Source of the DNA: an uncultured Oscillospiraceae bacterium
Lineage (GTDB): Bacteria > Bacillota > Clostridia > Oscillospirales > Oscillospiraceae
Length of the DNA: 12,056 nt
Assembly: GCA_934630985.1 (NCBI GenBank)
Contig: CAKTXO010000038.1
Coordinates: forward strand, 1 to 12,056
Direction of reading: 5' to 3'
Below, piece by piece: positions 1 to 6,764 of the stretch; position 1 is the first letter of the stretch; each line of letters starts with the position of its first letter. The notes beneath the pieces were generated by a model that was not told where the DNA came from, ran no database searches, and saw nothing but the letters and a program-made list of their open reading frames with translations. The translations under genes were made by a program, and so were the position numbers.

Positions 1-208
1 GCAGACAGCAAGCCCTTTCGGATGCTTGCGCAATTTGAGTTAGAAATATTTGTCTAGCTTTTTGGGGTCACTTCACTTTCGAGCCGGTATTTTTAATTCC
101 ATCATATTCCCTTAGCAATTGCAGCAGAGTAACGAAGTGCTTGATGGCTTGAAAATGAATAGGGGCATTTGAAGCAAATAGAATTCCTGTATTTTTATAT
201 CAATTTCA
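1..208. other. AT-rich stretch with no convincing gene
   Basis: No gene can be supported. On the minus strand there is a 43-codon open frame from 199 to 71 (stop TGA at 68-70) with no ATG or GTG start and no ribosome binding site; its translation (for example NAPIHFQAIKHF, then LREYDGIKNTG) matches nothing I know. It could be a decayed gene end or chance. On the plus strand frames are short. A 12-base near-repeat occurs at 84-95 and 186-197 (CCGGTATTTTTA and CCTGTATTTTTA). A small hairpin sits at 8-29. Confidence 0.4.
8..29 (-). other. small hairpin with GAAA loop
   Basis: GCAAGC at 8-13 pairs with GCTTGC at 24-29. Inside, CC at 14-15 pairs with GG at 20-21 around a four-base loop, leaving a two-base bulge at 22-23. 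Read on the minus strand the loop is GAAA, a stable GNRA-type tetraloop, so the structure would be best formed in a minus-strand transcript. No T-run follows within the window, so I do not call it a terminator; the window edge cuts off the context. Confidence 0.35.
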
Positions 209-589
209 TTACTTTCTGAACTTTTTAAACAAAATACCACCCAATACAAAGGCGATTACAAGCAGTGCCAGATGTATCTCCAACCACCCGAAACTAGCCG
301 CGACCATCAAAGCTGTAAACATTCCAAACACCATCCAGTTTCCGCTGCCAACCGAGTATTTTTTCCCGCCGAACCGTGGAATCAGTATCAGCGGCAGCAG
401 GGATACCAGCGCCACCATCACAACCAGTCCTCTGTGGGCATTTAGGACAGGCTCCAGAGAAAAGCCGTCGTATATCAGAAAGACTGCCAAGACTCCATAG
501 AGGAAATGATAGGAGGAAGAGAGGGGGAAGTATGATTTTAAGAAACGGGTCAGCTTCTTCGCAGTTTGCATCATATCAAATCCTTTCAT
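209..589 (-). CDS. small four-helix membrane protein, function unknown
   Basis: I do not recognise the family. The 126-residue product begins with a basic amphipathic stretch (QTAKKLTRFLKSYF, 8-21) and then has four likely transmembrane helices at about 27-43, 53-72, 84-101 and 103-121, separated by short loops (PRFGGKKYSVGSGN at 71-84 is the longest), ending in a basic KKFRK. The positive ends suggest both termini are cytoplasmic. There is no signal peptidase site or catalytic motif. The start chosen is ATG at 589, with TTGGAG eight bases upstream; other in-frame options are GTG at 610 (no ribosome binding site) and tandem ATGs at 574 and 571 (AGGA close upstream). It lies 98 bases after rsgA on the same strand, in DNA clearly richer in A and T than the operon. 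An intact frame with a good ribosome binding site favours a real gene. Confidence 0.7.
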   Translation of the reverse strand: MKGFDMMQTAKKLTRFLKSYFPLSSSYHFLYGVLAVFLIYDGFSLEPVLNAHRGLVVMVALVSLLPLILIPRFGGKKYSVGSGNWMVFGMFTALMVAASFGWLEIHLALLVIAFVLGGILFKKFRK

Positions 590-597
590 TAAAGTGT

Positions 598-601
598 CTC
601 C
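598..601 (-). promoter_or_regulatory. probable ribosome binding site of the small membrane protein
   Basis: On the minus strand this is GGAG (in TTGGAG), eight bases before the ATG at 589. It makes 589 the best start, but an AGGA before the ATG pair at 574/571 remains an alternative. Confidence 0.5.
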
Positions 602-687
602 AAGTGGCACTCCCTGACAGATGACGTAATAAATAATTCATGGAATTACTGTTTTACGGACACCCACCTTTTTCGCGGCGTGCTTTG

Positions 688-1575
688 TTATTTGATTTCC
701 CAGAGCTTCACCTGGCTGGACTTCTCGTAAAGCCGCAGGTAACTGTCATAGCGGCTGGGCTCGATTTCCCCGGCCTCCACCGCCCCCCGGACGGCGCAGT
801 CCGGCTCCTTCCGGTGGGAGCAGTCATCGAAACGGCATTTGCCCAGGTAGGGCTCAAAATCCGGGAAGGAATACTGCAAGTTCTCCTTGAGGATAATTTC
901 CATCTGGTCGGTATCGAAGGAGGAAAAGCCCGGAGTGTCCGCCACATAGGTGTCTTTCCCCAGACGGTAAAGCTCCACATGCCGGGTGGTATGCCGCCCC
1001 CGGCCAAGCTTCTCGGAAACCTCCCCGGTTTCCAGAGCCAGCTCCGGCGCCAGACGGTTCAGAACACTGCTCTTGCCCACGCCGGAATTTCCGGTAAAGG
1101 CGGTGAGCTTTCCGGTGAGAAGCGTCCTCAGCGCCTCCACCCCTTCCCCGGTTTCCGCGCTGGTGCAGATCACCGGGAAGCCAGCGTGTTCATAGATGCG
1201 CACCAGGTTAGCGGCCGGATCCAGGTCACACTTGTTGACCACCAGATACACCGGCACCCCCTGATCTCCCGCAATGGCCGCCACCCGATCGATGAGAAAG
1301 GGCTCCGTCACCGGATTGACGTTGGCGGCGAAGACCACCAGGGCATCCACGTTGGCAACCGCCGGACGGACGAAGGCATTCTTCCGGGGGAGAATCTTCT
1401 CCACCATGCCCTTGCCCTTCTCCACGGAGATCTCCACCAGATCCCCGGTCAGAGGCGAATTGCCCTCACGGCGGAGGATGCCTCTGGCCCGGCAGGGAAT
1501 GAGGCCGGACTCGGTCTGCACGTCATAAAAGCCGCTGATGGAGCGCAGAATCCGCCCCTGCAATGTCTGGGTCAT
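688..1575 (-). CDS. rsgA: ribosome small subunit-dependent GTPase A
   Basis: Circularly permuted GTPase that acts late in 30S subunit maturation. The 295-residue protein has an N-terminal OB fold (about 1-65), then GTPase motifs in permuted order: G4 NKCD (114-117), G5-like TSAETGEG (138-145), G1 GNSGVGKSS (162-170), G2 in RHTTRH (194-199), and G3 DTPG (213-216). The C-terminal zinc site is C247, C252, H254 and C260 in GKCRFDDCSHRKEPDC. Start ATG at 1575 overlaps the prkC stop (ATGA), with TTGGAG about eight bases upstream. The B. subtilis homologue CpgA/YloQ is a reported PrkC substrate, so the coupling has a functional logic. In B. subtilis rpe and thiN follow; here the cluster stops. Confidence 0.97.
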   Translation of the reverse strand: MTQTLQGRILRSISGFYDVQTESGLIPCRARGILRREGNSPLTGDLVEISVEKGKGMVEKILPRKNAFVRPAVANVDALVVFAANVNPVTEPFLIDRVAAIAGDQGVPVYLVVNKCDLDPAANLVRIYEHAGFPVICTSAETGEGVEALRTLLTGKLTAFTGNSGVGKSSVLNRLAPELALETGEVSEKLGRGRHTTRHVELYRLGKDTYVADTPGFSSFDTDQMEIILKENLQYSFPDFEPYLGKCRFDDCSHRKEPDCAVRGAVEAGEIEPSRYDSYLRLYEKSSQVKLWEIK

Positions 1576-3650
1576 TTCGTAAACTCCAATGTTTTGGTTT
1601 CCAGGAACTGGCCGTTCAGGTACAGGTCATAGGACACGGTGCCCGTGCCCGTCAGATCCAGCAGCACGGTCTTCGCCCCGGGGGCGATGGACTTGGAGAC
1701 GATCACGTCCCGGGTGCCCCCCAGACATACGTCCAGCCTTGCCTCCTCGGCGCTCTCCGGCACCACCCAGGACACGCTGATGAGCACGGAATTGTCCGGC
1801 TCCGTCTCCTGAGGGGCGGTAACTTGGGTGGGCTGGGTTTCCGCCACGCCGCTGGAATACTGGATGATGATCTCGGAGGAAACATCCAGGGTCTCATCCT
1901 TGTCCACCGACTGGTAGACCACCTCGTTTTCCGGGCGGGAGCTTTCCGTCGGCTCATAGCGCACGTTGGTAAAGCCCAGCTGGGTCATCAGCTCCTTGGC
2001 TCGGTTCAGTTCCAGCCCCACTACGTTGGGCATGGAATTTTCCACGATGTCCGGGCCGGTGCTGACATAAATATAGATGGTCTGACCCTCGGTGACCTCG
2101 CTTTCGGCGGAAGGATCCGTCCGGGTCACCTCGCCGGGCTGGTAGACATAGCTGGCTTCCTTCTTTTTGAGCGGCTTGAAGCCCTGGCTTTCCAGGAGCT
2201 TGCAGGCCTCCTCCGCGTCCGCGCCGACGAAGTTATCCAGCTTCTTCACCGCGGGCTCCGGCCCCATGCTCACCGTCAGCCAGATATCCGAGCCCCGCTG
2301 CACCTTGGTGCCGCCTACCGGCTCCTGACTGATGATCTCGTTTTTCGGGTGGTTTTCGCTGTACTCCTGGGGACGGAGTCGGAAATTGAATTCATCATGC
2401 GCCGCCGCCAGCTCCTCGCTGTAGGTGCCGCCGGTGAGGTAGGGCACCTCCACCATGTCCTTCTCCTGGTTCAGCAGCGCTCCGTTGAACAGGGCAATGA
2501 GGAACAGAATAATGGCAAACACCGCCACCGCGCTGCAAACCACCACGGCGGTGGTGGCGATCCGGCTGCGCTCGGTGTTCTTCTTTTTCTCGGCTTCCCG
2601 ACGCCGTCTCCGGCGGCTTTCCGTATGGCTGACCTCCCGGCCAGCGGTAGACCTGGAAGCCGTGCCCGTGTGAGCCATTACCGCGCTGTTTCTGGGCAAG
2701 GAAGTGGAGGGACGCTCGCCGGTTCTGGCCTGAACCTTCTTTTCCGCAGTGGTCAGGGGCATCCCCGCCGTGGGAATTTTCCGGGTGGCGTCGTCCATCA
2801 GGGTGTGATAATCGAAGACAATGGCGGGATTTTTCCGGAATTCCTCCATATCCTGAAGCATTTCCGTGGCGGAAACGTACCGATCCCGGACTTCCAGCGC
2901 CATGGCCTTCATAATGATCTGCTCCAGGCCTGTGGGAATGTTGGGGTTATAGGTTGAGGGCAGGGGCGCGCCGCCGTTGATATGCTGGATGGCCACGGAA
3001 ACCGCGGACTCTCCGTCATAGGGCGGCCGGCCGGCCATCATTTCGTACATCACAACGCCCAGAGAGTACAGGTCAGACCGGTTGTCCGTGTGGCCGCCCT
3101 TGGCCTGCTCCGGGGAAATGTAGTGGACGCTGCCCAGGGCTTCCTTGGTCAGGGTGTTGCTCTTATTCATCACCCGGGCAATGCCGAAGTCCATGACCTT
3201 CACGGAGCCGTTTTTCAGCACCATCACATTGTGAGGCTTGATGTCCCGGTGGACAATGCCCCGGCTGTGGGCGTGCTCCAGACCCTTGGCGATCTGCAGG
3301 GAGAAATGGAGGGTCTCCTTCCAGTTGAGGATGCCCTTTTTCTCCATATATTCCTTCAGGGAAATGCCGTCGATCAGCTCCATGACGATGTAGTCCGCCC
3401 CGTCGGAGGAGGAAACGTCATAGACCTGGACGATGTTCGGGTGGCTGAGCATGGCAACCGCCTCGCCCTCCGCCCGGAACCGACGGCGGAACTCCTCATC
3501 CCTGGAAAATTCGTCTTTCAGTATTTTGATCGCGACCAATCGGTTCAGCCGATGGCAGCGAGCTTTATAAACAACGGCCATGCCGCCGGTACCGATGACC
3601 TCAAGAATCTCGTACCGACCGTCCAGAAGCCGTCCAATATATTGATCCAT
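1572..3650 (-). CDS. prkC: PASTA-domain Ser/Thr protein kinase (PrkC/PknB/StkP family)
   Basis: Membrane kinase that senses muropeptides or lipid II outside the cell and phosphorylates growth, division and translation proteins inside. In the 692-residue product the kinase domain spans about 13-275: glycine loop GTGGMAVV (20-27), catalytic Lys VAIK (K42), HRDIKPHN (134-141, D136), DFG (154-156), an activation loop with T166 and T168, then GSVHYISPEQA (173-183). A linker of about 90 residues ends in a very basic stretch (RRRRRR at 346-351), then one transmembrane helix at about 365-388. Outside are PASTA repeats at about 398-463, 467-533 and 537-600, a Pro/Thr/Gln-rich linker (602-620) and a beta-rich C-terminal domain (621-692) resembling the extra Ig-like domain of other Firmicutes kinases. 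The third repeat is degenerate. Start ATG at 3650 is supported by AAAGGAG. The stop overlaps rsgA by four bases. Confidence 0.97.
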   Translation of the reverse strand: MDQYIGRLLDGRYEILEVIGTGGMAVVYKARCHRLNRLVAIKILKDEFSRDEEFRRRFRAEGEAVAMLSHPNIVQVYDVSSSDGADYIVMELIDGISLKEYMEKKGILNWKETLHFSLQIAKGLEHAHSRGIVHRDIKPHNVMVLKNGSVKVMDFGIARVMNKSNTLTKEALGSVHYISPEQAKGGHTDNRSDLYSLGVVMYEMMAGRPPYDGESAVSVAIQHINGGAPLPSTYNPNIPTGLEQIIMKAMALEVRDRYVSATEMLQDMEEFRKNPAIVFDYHTLMDDATRKIPTAGMPLTTAEKKVQARTGERPSTSLPRNSAVMAHTGTASRSTAGREVSHTESRRRRRREAEKKKNTERSRIATTAVVVCSAVAVFAIILFLIALFNGALLNQEKDMVEVPYLTGGTYSEELAAAHDEFNFRLRPQEYSENHPKNEIISQEPVGGTKVQRGSDIWLTVSMGPEPAVKKLDNFVGADAEEACKLLESQGFKPLKKKEASYVYQPGEVTRTDPSAESEVTEGQTIYIYVSTGPDIVENSMPNVVGLELNRAKELMTQLGFTNVRYEPTESSRPENEVVYQSVDKDETLDVSSEIIIQYSSGVAETQPTQVTAPQETEPDNSVLISVSWVVPESAEEARLDVCLGGTRDVIVSKSIAPGAKTVLLDLTGTGTVSYDLYLNGQFLETKTLEFTK

Positions 3651-3655
3651 ATAAG

Positions 3656-3662
3656 CTCCTTT
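3656..3662 (-). promoter_or_regulatory. ribosome binding site that fixes the prkC start
   Basis: On the minus strand this is AAAGGAG, five bases before the ATG at 3650. The frame is open for another 60 codons upstream, into prpC, but those residues match nothing in kinases, so this strong site decides the start. Confidence 0.85.
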
Positions 3663-3673
3663 CCTGCCTTTGG

Positions 3674-4405
3674 TTAAACCTGAATCAGCACGCTGGTCAC
3701 ATTGTCCGGCGCGCCCCGGCTTTTGGCGATGTTCAGCAGCCGCTTGCAGCAGTGGTGCTTGTTCACGCCGTGGGCGACCTCGAAGAGAATCTCCTGGTCG
3801 TCCATCAGATTGCTCAGTCCGTCGGAGCACAGCAGCAGGAAGTCGCCCTTGCTCACGCTGACGTGGAAAATGTCGCAGATGAGCACAGGCTCTGTGCCCA
3901 CCGCCCGGGTGATGTAGTTCTTGCCCGGATAGGTCTTCGCCACCTCGGCGGTCAGGTCTCCCCGATCCACCATCATCTGCACCAGGGAATGATCCTTGGA
4001 GATCTGACGGATTCCTGTCCGGCTGATGCCATAGGCTCGGCTGTCGCCCACATTGACTACGGTTGCCCGATCCCGGCGCACCAGCACCGCAACCAGGGTG
4101 GTGCCCATGCCGTCAAATTCCTCGAACTGCGCCGCCTGGTCATAAACCGTGAAATTGGCCAGCTTCACCGCGCTGCGGAGCATCTGATCGATCCGGTCAG
4201 ACTCCATCCCCGGCAGCCAGCTCCGGCGGATTTCCTCCACAAAGACCTCCACCGCCAGGGTGCTGGCAATGTTGCCGGATTTGGCGCCGCCCATGCCGTC
4301 GCAGACCACGCCCAGCAGGGTCTCCTTGTCCAGCCGTTCAATTCGGTAGGCATCCTGATTCTGCTTGCGCACGCATCCGGGATCCGTAAGTCCCCAGCTC
4401 TGCAT
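3674..4405 (-). CDS. prpC: PP2C-family Ser/Thr protein phosphatase (Stp/PrpC type)
   Basis: Mn/Mg-dependent phosphatase that removes phosphate from proteins modified by the neighbouring PASTA kinase, including the kinase itself in studied homologues. The 243-residue protein is a single cytoplasmic catalytic domain with no membrane segment. Metal-binding motifs are in order: NQDA (16-19, D18), CDGMGG (35-40, D36), GMGTTL (99-104), NVGDSRAYG (118-126), CSDGLSNL (193-200, D195) and APDNVTSVL (232-240, D234). The N-terminus SWGLTDPGCVRKQNQD is the usual PrpC/Stp opening. Start ATG at 4405 with GAGAGGTG about eight bases upstream. It lies 20 bases after rlmN and 23 bases before prkC; the phosphatase-then-kinase pair is the standard Firmicutes arrangement. 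Confidence 0.97.
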   Translation of the reverse strand: MQSWGLTDPGCVRKQNQDAYRIERLDKETLLGVVCDGMGGAKSGNIASTLAVEVFVEEIRRSWLPGMESDRIDQMLRSAVKLANFTVYDQAAQFEEFDGMGTTLVAVLVRRDRATVVNVGDSRAYGISRTGIRQISKDHSLVQMMVDRGDLTAEVAKTYPGKNYITRAVGTEPVLICDIFHVSVSKGDFLLLCSDGLSNLMDDQEILFEVAHGVNKHHCCKRLLNIAKSRGAPDNVTSVLIQV

Positions 4406-4425
4406 CGTCCCAGCACCTCTCTTCT

Positions 4426-5454
4426 TTACTCGTGCTTTTTCTCGTATTTCCTGCGCAGCTGCCCGCAGGAGGCATCAATGTCCCCGCCCAAAGTCCTGCG
4501 AACCGTAGCCGTGACGCCGCCGTCTTCCAGAATCTTCTGGAACCGGGCTACCGCCTCCCGGGAGCTGGGTTTCAGTGGGCTTTCCTCCACATGGTTCAGC
4601 GGGATCAGATTCACATGGGCTCCCAGACCCTTCAGCCGCCGCAAAAGCTCCTGGGCACAGGCCGAGGTGTCGTTGAGTCCGTCAATCATGGCATACTCAA
4701 AGTGAATGCGCCGCCCCGTGGCGTCATAGTACCGGCGGACAGCCTCCATCAGCTCCTCAATGGGATAGGCCTTGTTCACCGGCATGATCTGATCGCGAAT
4801 TTCGTTGTTGGGGCCATGCAGGGAAATGGCCAGGCTGATTTGCAGCTTTTTTTCCGCCAACTCATCGATTTTCGGAACCAGGCCGCAGGTGGACAGGCTG
4901 ATGTGCCGCATGGAGATGTTCATGCCCTCCGGGCTGTTTACCAGCTCTAAAAAGCGTAAGACATTGTCAAAATTGTCCAGCGGCTCGCCGATGCCCATAA
5001 GCACAATGTGGGAAACGGGCAGCCCCGAATCCACCTGGGTAAAGAGCACCTGATCCAGCATTTCCGCCGGCTCCAGCCGCCGCACCAGACCGCCCAGGGT
5101 GGAGGCGCAGAAGGCGCAGCCCATCCGGCAGCCCACCTCCGTGGAAATGCACACGGTGTTGCCGTAGCGGTAGCGCATGAGCACCGTCTCCACGCAGTTT
5201 TCGTCGGAAAGCTGCCAGAGATACTTGATGGTGCCATCCTTTTGAGACTCCTGCCTGCGAACCGCCGTAGGGGCGTAAAGGGGATATTCCCGTGCCAGCG
5301 CCTCCCGAAGAGCCTTGGGCAGATTCGTCATTTCCTCGTAGGAGCGAACGCCCTTATGAAGCCAGGAAAACACCTGCTTTGCCCGGAAAGCCGGCTGACC
5401 CAGCTGTTTTAAGATGTCCGCCAGCTCCGGCTGGGTCAGGGATTTGAGATTCAT
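4426..5454 (-). CDS. rlmN: dual-specificity 23S rRNA A2503/tRNA A37 C2-methyltransferase RlmN
   Basis: Radical-SAM enzyme that methylates C2 of A2503 in 23S rRNA and, in some bacteria, A37 of certain tRNAs. The 342 residues are full length. The radical-SAM cluster motif CRMGCAFC has C109, C113 and C116; GIGEPLDN (154-161) is the SAM-contacting GEP segment; VETVLM (88-93) holds the conserved Glu; and the C-terminal DASCGQLR carries C330, the methyl-carrying cysteine that distinguishes RlmN/Cfr mechanisms. LSTCGLVPKI at 187-196 and SLHGPNNEIRD at 211-221 are also typical of RlmN. Cfr, the resistance paralogue, is less likely because the sequence follows RlmN throughout and sits in its standard operon position. 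Start ATG at 5454 has GGAGGAAAGC directly upstream and overlaps the rsmB stop (ATGA). The next gene starts 20 bases downstream. Confidence 0.97.
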   Translation of the reverse strand: MNLKSLTQPELADILKQLGQPAFRAKQVFSWLHKGVRSYEEMTNLPKALREALAREYPLYAPTAVRRQESQKDGTIKYLWQLSDENCVETVLMRYRYGNTVCISTEVGCRMGCAFCASTLGGLVRRLEPAEMLDQVLFTQVDSGLPVSHIVLMGIGEPLDNFDNVLRFLELVNSPEGMNISMRHISLSTCGLVPKIDELAEKKLQISLAISLHGPNNEIRDQIMPVNKAYPIEELMEAVRRYYDATGRRIHFEYAMIDGLNDTSACAQELLRRLKGLGAHVNLIPLNHVEESPLKPSSREAVARFQKILEDGGVTATVRRTLGGDIDASCGQLRRKYEKKHE

Positions 5455-6764
5455 GCTTTCCTCCGAAGACGGCAGATGAAGAAGCCGTCGGTGTCGTACT
5501 GTCCGGGAATCAGGGTCAGCATCCCGGTTTCGTTTTTGGGGAAGATTTCCGGCAGGGGCAAAGGCTCCGTGACAAAATCTCCGTGGTTTTTCAGAAAGGC
5601 CTCCACCACCTGCTCATTTTCCCGGCGAAGCACCGTGCAGGTGGAGTAGATCAGCAGTCCGCCGGGCTTTACATACCGGCTCTGGTTTTCCAGAATGGCC
5701 AGCTGCAAAGCCGGTAAATCTTCCGTTTCTTCCAGGTTTTTATACCGGATATCCGGTTTTTTCCGGATGATGCCCAGGCCGGAGCAGGGCACGTCCGCAA
5801 TCACCGCGTCCATGGTGCTTTCCCATTCCGGGACGAAAGCGGAAGCGTCCTGTAGTTTCGATGTAATGTGCTTCAGCCCCAGCCGAGCCGCGCCCTTGGC
5901 AATCAGCTCGGTTTTGTGGGGGTGCACGTCACAGGAAGTGATCTCCCCATGACCGCCCATGGCGATGGACGCGGCGAAGCTTTTCCCGCCGGGGGCAGCG
6001 CAGCAGTCCAGAATGCGCGCCCCCTCTTTGGGAAGGTCGGCGCACAGGGCGCTGAGCTTTGCCGCCGGATCCTGGACGTAAAACAGTCCCTCCCGGAAGG
6101 ACGGCAGCCGCTCCAAGTCGCCTGTACCGGAAAGAATCAGGCAGTCCGGCATCCATTCATGAAAGGAAGCGGAAACGCCCTCCCCTTCCAGCCGGGTCTT
6201 CAAGTCTTCGGTGGAAATCCGGAGGGTATTGACCTGCACTGTGGTGTCCGGAACGCCGTTGTCCGCAATGAGCATAGGCTCCAAAGTTCCCTTGGGAAGG
6301 TTCTGCTTGAGCAGCGAAATCAGGGCATCCGGATGGCTGTACTTATCCGCATATGAAGTCGGCTCTCTCAGCTGACCCCGGGTGCGCACGGCGTTTCGCA
6401 GAACGCCGTTGACCAGGGAGGCCGCCTTGGGATTCTTCCCGTATTTTTTCGCCAGAGCCACGGATTCGTTCACCGCCGCGCTGTCCGGGATTTTGTCCAA
6501 TTCATAGAGCTGATAGAGCCCCAGGTGTAGGATATCCCGCACCACCGGATGCAGATCCTTTAGTCTGCCCGTAAGCAGCTGCTTGAGGTAAAAATCCAGC
6601 TTCTCCCGGTTCTGGGAGACTCCGTAGCAGAGCCGCGTTGCCAGCGCCGCGTCCCGGCTGTCCAGCCCGTCCCGGCGGATAGCCGTTTTCAGCACGGCGT
6701 TGGGCCAGGCATCCTCCCGGCGGCAGGCGATCAGCGCGTTCAGCGCGGTTTCCCGGGCGCCCAT
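5451..6764 (-). CDS. rsmB: 16S rRNA (cytosine-967-C5)-methyltransferase RsmB
   Basis: SAM-dependent enzyme that makes m5C967 in 16S rRNA (E. coli numbering). The 437-residue protein has an N-terminal NusB-like RNA-binding domain (about 1-130: ARETALNALIACRR, then AAVNESVALAKKYG at 96-109 and VNGVLRN at 118-124) and a C-terminal methyltransferase domain. The SAM-binding motif is DCCAAPGGKS (253-262), motif IV is DVPCSGLG (324-331, C327) and motif VI is YSTCTV (373-378), where C376 is the expected nucleophile. The protein ends with DGFFICRLRR, typical of the family. Start ATG at 6764 overlaps the fmt stop (TGATG), so it is probably translated by coupling; only a partial TGGAAG Shine-Dalgarno is seen. 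The stop overlaps rlmN by four bases. Many Clostridia have a zinc peptidase gene between fmt and rsmB; it is absent here. Confidence 0.96.
   Translation of the reverse strand: MGARETALNALIACRREDAWPNAVLKTAIRRDGLDSRDAALATRLCYGVSQNREKLDFYLKQLLTGRLKDLHPVVRDILHLGLYQLYELDKIPDSAAVNESVALAKKYGKNPKAASLVNGVLRNAVRTRGQLREPTSYADKYSHPDALISLLKQNLPKGTLEPMLIADNGVPDTTVQVNTLRISTEDLKTRLEGEGVSASFHEWMPDCLILSGTGDLERLPSFREGLFYVQDPAAKLSALCADLPKEGARILDCCAAPGGKSFAASIAMGGHGEITSCDVHPHKTELIAKGAARLGLKHITSKLQDASAFVPEWESTMDAVIADVPCSGLGIIRKKPDIRYKNLEETEDLPALQLAILENQSRYVKPGGLLIYSTCTVLRRENEQVVEAFLKNHGDFVTEPLPLPEIFPKNETGMLTLIPGQYDTDGFFICRLRRKA

Noticed and set aside
635..647. Palindrome AATTC-ATG-GAATT followed on the minus strand by a T-rich run, as a terminator after rsgA
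   Set aside because: The stem is five mostly A-T pairs with a three-base loop and the T-run is interrupted, too weak to call an intrinsic terminator.
640..1632. A 330-codon plus-strand open frame opposite rsgA
   Set aside because: Antisense shadow of rsgA; no family motifs, composition typical of a reverse-complemented GC-rich gene.
1563..2957. A 464-codon plus-strand open frame opposite prkC
   Set aside because: It lies antisense to a certain gene, has no ribosome binding site, and its translation is His/Gly/Leu-rich low-information sequence. Long stop-free antisense frames are expected where the sense gene has G/C-rich third positions.
3651..3830. Upstream extension of prkC by 60 residues
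   Set aside because: The added residues fall inside prpC in another frame and match nothing in kinases; a strong AAAGGAG precedes the ATG at 3650.
3752..4705. A 317-codon plus-strand open frame opposite prpC and rlmN
   Set aside because: Runs across the intergenic junction of two certain genes; no motifs, so an artefact of codon bias.
4426..5454. Cfr-type antibiotic-resistance methyltransferase
   Set aside because: Motifs and operon position fit the housekeeping RlmN; nothing points specifically to Cfr.
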